Source of the DNA: Dissophora ornata
Taxonomy: Eukaryota > Mortierellomycota > Mortierellomycetes > Mortierellales > Mortierellaceae
Direction: 5' to 3'
NCBI GenBank assembly: GCA_025201705.1
Contig: MU617169.1
Span: forward strand, 1-20,662
DNA: 20,662 nt
In this document: positions 19,199 to 20,662 of the stretch, piece by piece
How positions within the stretch are numbered: the first letter of the stretch is position 1
Layout of the letters: the number at the start of each line of letters is the position of its first letter
Translations under genes and position numbers: made by a program
The notes under the pieces: model-generated
The model's input: the letters and a program-made list of their open reading frames with translations, nothing else
The model's database searches: none
What the model was told of the DNA's origin: nothing

Positions 19199-20227
19199 TT
19201 GTTCCTTTTCTGTTGAGGAGAGGGAGAGGGAGGGGAAGGAGGATCCTGTAGAAGGAGGATATGGGTCCTGTAGAAGGAATGGGCGGGCAGAGAAGGGGGA
19301 GGAGAGAGTGGAGGAGGAGTAAGGGAAGAGAGATACAGAACACTCGACTGAAAGCCCAGAACATGGTTGTCTGTGCGTGCCTCAATTATTGTGTATAAAA
19401 ATAACACCAATTAGAGTTCACAACATTGACCTCTTCCTCGGGAGTATTTTAAAGAGGAAGAGAAGTTACAGCAATCTCGTGTCTCCTCGTGCTGCTGAAA
19501 TAACCCATATCCTTAATTGCGTTGGGGCTGAGGCGGACCATGGCTCTGGTGATCCTGAGCTTGCCGCGGTGGGTCTCGCTTATCGAGATCTGTGTGGCCA
19601 AAAAAAAAAAAAAGGTGTCGATCAGCGGAATGCTCACTTTCAGACTAAGGACAGAGAGAGAATTAAGTTCTGTTATGGATGTTAACCTTTCACTACGCTG
19701 CCAAGTAGCTTCCGTGCTCGCTTTCCGATGGACTCCATGGCTAAGCCGCTTTGTGGTCAAGATGGAGGAGGCGTTGAGGTGAGGGAAAGAGCATTTGTAG
19801 GACGATCCTTTTTTTTTTTTACCCGTTCTTGCTGGAGATTTACTGTACCTCATCAGTAATTGTGCTCGTTTCTCATGCGTTTCAGGTTGTCAATTATCTC
19901 CAGGACGTTTCGGTTTTTTTTTTGCCACGTTCGCGTGCATCTGCAAAAGCATGGCGCATGTGGCACATATTGTTGTCATGGCGGATTGGAAAGAAGAAGG
20001 AGATCAATCAAGACCATATTTTTTTATACTCCGTGTACACTGTTGTACATGCCCAGATCCAGATCCAGAGATCTTGTTGATGCATCTGGAAATCAAAATT
20101 GGCGCGCACAGTGTACAGTTGTACATACCCTTTTTGGAGCAACAACAGTAACAATAATGATGATACTCTTCTTTCGAAATAAGGTAAAATCTGTACATGT
20201 ATCTACTGCATGTGCCCTATCCTGAGA
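19199..20227. other. Upstream flank of the FkbM gene; no confident gene
   Basis: The left part is the CT-rich leader and promoter of the FkbM gene. It contains a 13-nt direct repeat, TCCTGTAGAAGGA on the + strand, at 19244-19256 and 19266-19278. From 19440 to 20227 short frames are open on both strands, some next to good-looking acceptors (a poly-T tract then CACAG on the minus strand near 19593). I could not join them into a convincing protein. Two related copies of a GTGTAC...GTTGTACAT sequence occur at 20033-20050 and 20111-20126. No RNA gene is recognised. Confidence 0.4.
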
Positions 20228-20449
20228 GCCATGCTACGGCGATGCTCCTGCTATCTGGGAAATGAAAACCATTCACAACCTTGAGAATTTGAGCAATCCG
20301 TCATTACCTATCGCATGGAAAAACTCTACTACGCCATGGCCAAGGGGGAGGGGGGGACAGATAGGAAATCGTACGCTAATAATAGGGACTCCTTCGAGTA
20401 CAAATCTGCAAACAAAGATTCCGGTTCAGCGTCTACTGGAGATGATTGA
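20228..20449 (+). pseudogene. Short coding-like stretch with an apparent one-base deletion (unrecognised)
   Basis: One frame reads YGDAPAIWEMKTIHNLENL up to about 20289. A second frame continues directly with EQSVITYRMEKLYYAMAKGE and runs to TGA at 20447-20449, ending DSGSASTGDD. The join at TTGAGCAA looks like a lost G (TTG GAG to TTG AG). Codon use in the second part (GTC, ACC, CGC, CTC, TAC, GCC, AAG) looks coding. I recognise no family. It could be a relic, the last exon of a + strand gene with an unseen intron, or chance. An antisense reading next to a good acceptor also exists, so confidence is low. Confidence 0.3.
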
Positions 20450-20512
20450 GCTGATGAAGGCGGGGGCTGGTGGAACTACCGAGTGTGCCAGGGTGGGTCA
20501 GTGATACATATG

Positions 20513-20548
20513 GTGCATATAGTGCATACAGTGCATGTAGTGCGCGCG
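20513..20548 (+). repeat. Four imperfect 9-nt tandem repeats
   Basis: GTGCATATA, GTGCATACA, GTGCATGTA and GTGCGCGCG follow one another without gaps. They lie in otherwise non-coding sequence. The rest of 20450-20662 shows no gene. Confidence 0.7.
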
Positions 20549-20662
20549 TTAATTTATTGCAACAGATTATTGTCTCAACAAACAGTTGGGTCAAGTGAGA
20601 GGGAGGGAAAAGAGAAAGAAAAAAAAAGGATGCAAAGGAAGGGTGGAGCGTGGTTGGTGATT

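Noticed and set aside
19449..19853. 134-codon minus-strand frame upstream of FkbM
   Set aside because: Contains homopolymer-coded Lys and Phe runs and likely splice sites inside; no consistent exon chain could be built.

Overview
The window looks like nuclear DNA of an early-diverging filamentous fungus, most likely a member of Mortierellomycotina. Genes are close together and on both strands, and most are cut by introns of about 60-200 nt with GTRNGN donors and pyrimidine-rich 3' splice sites. Protein sequences are fungal in type: verprolin/WIP, Sec11, Prp6 and glucose-6-phosphate dehydrogenase. One region carries the decayed remains of a NACHT-type NLR-like gene of a kind I recall as abundant in Mortierella genomes. 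The taxonomic call is an inference from protein character only.

Layout. 123-1353 (+): the 3' five exons of an unrecognised coiled-coil protein with an acidic tail. 1664-3637 (-): a WIP/verprolin (Vrp1) gene in four exons. 3950-4798 (+): SEC11, the catalytic subunit of the ER signal peptidase, divergent from VRP1. 4970-6437 (-): a seven-exon fold-type IV PLP enzyme (4-amino-4-deoxychorismate lyase/aminotransferase class IV type) whose first intron appears to be GC-AG. 6438-7650: no gene I can support. About 7654-10100 (+): NACHT/NLR-like pseudogene with many frameshifts and stops. 10253-12302 (-): glucose-6-phosphate dehydrogenase, five exons. 12777-16118 (-): PRP6, seven exons. 16288-18264 (-): a right-handed beta-helix (pectate-lyase-like fold) protein with no start codon of its own. 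18334-19198 (-): a membrane-anchored FkbM-type methyltransferase, two exons. 19199-20662: no confident gene, but a short broken coding stretch near 20228-20449 and some small tandem repeats.

Most genes are unrelated housekeeping functions: actin regulation, secretion, folate or amino-acid metabolism, the pentose phosphate pathway and splicing. The exception is the FkbM/beta-helix pair. The two lie 69 nt apart on the same strand and the downstream one has no start. An 88-nt intron with consistent phase could fuse them into one 795-residue type II membrane protein. I assembled all gene models by hand from reading frame, phase and protein character; no homology search was run.
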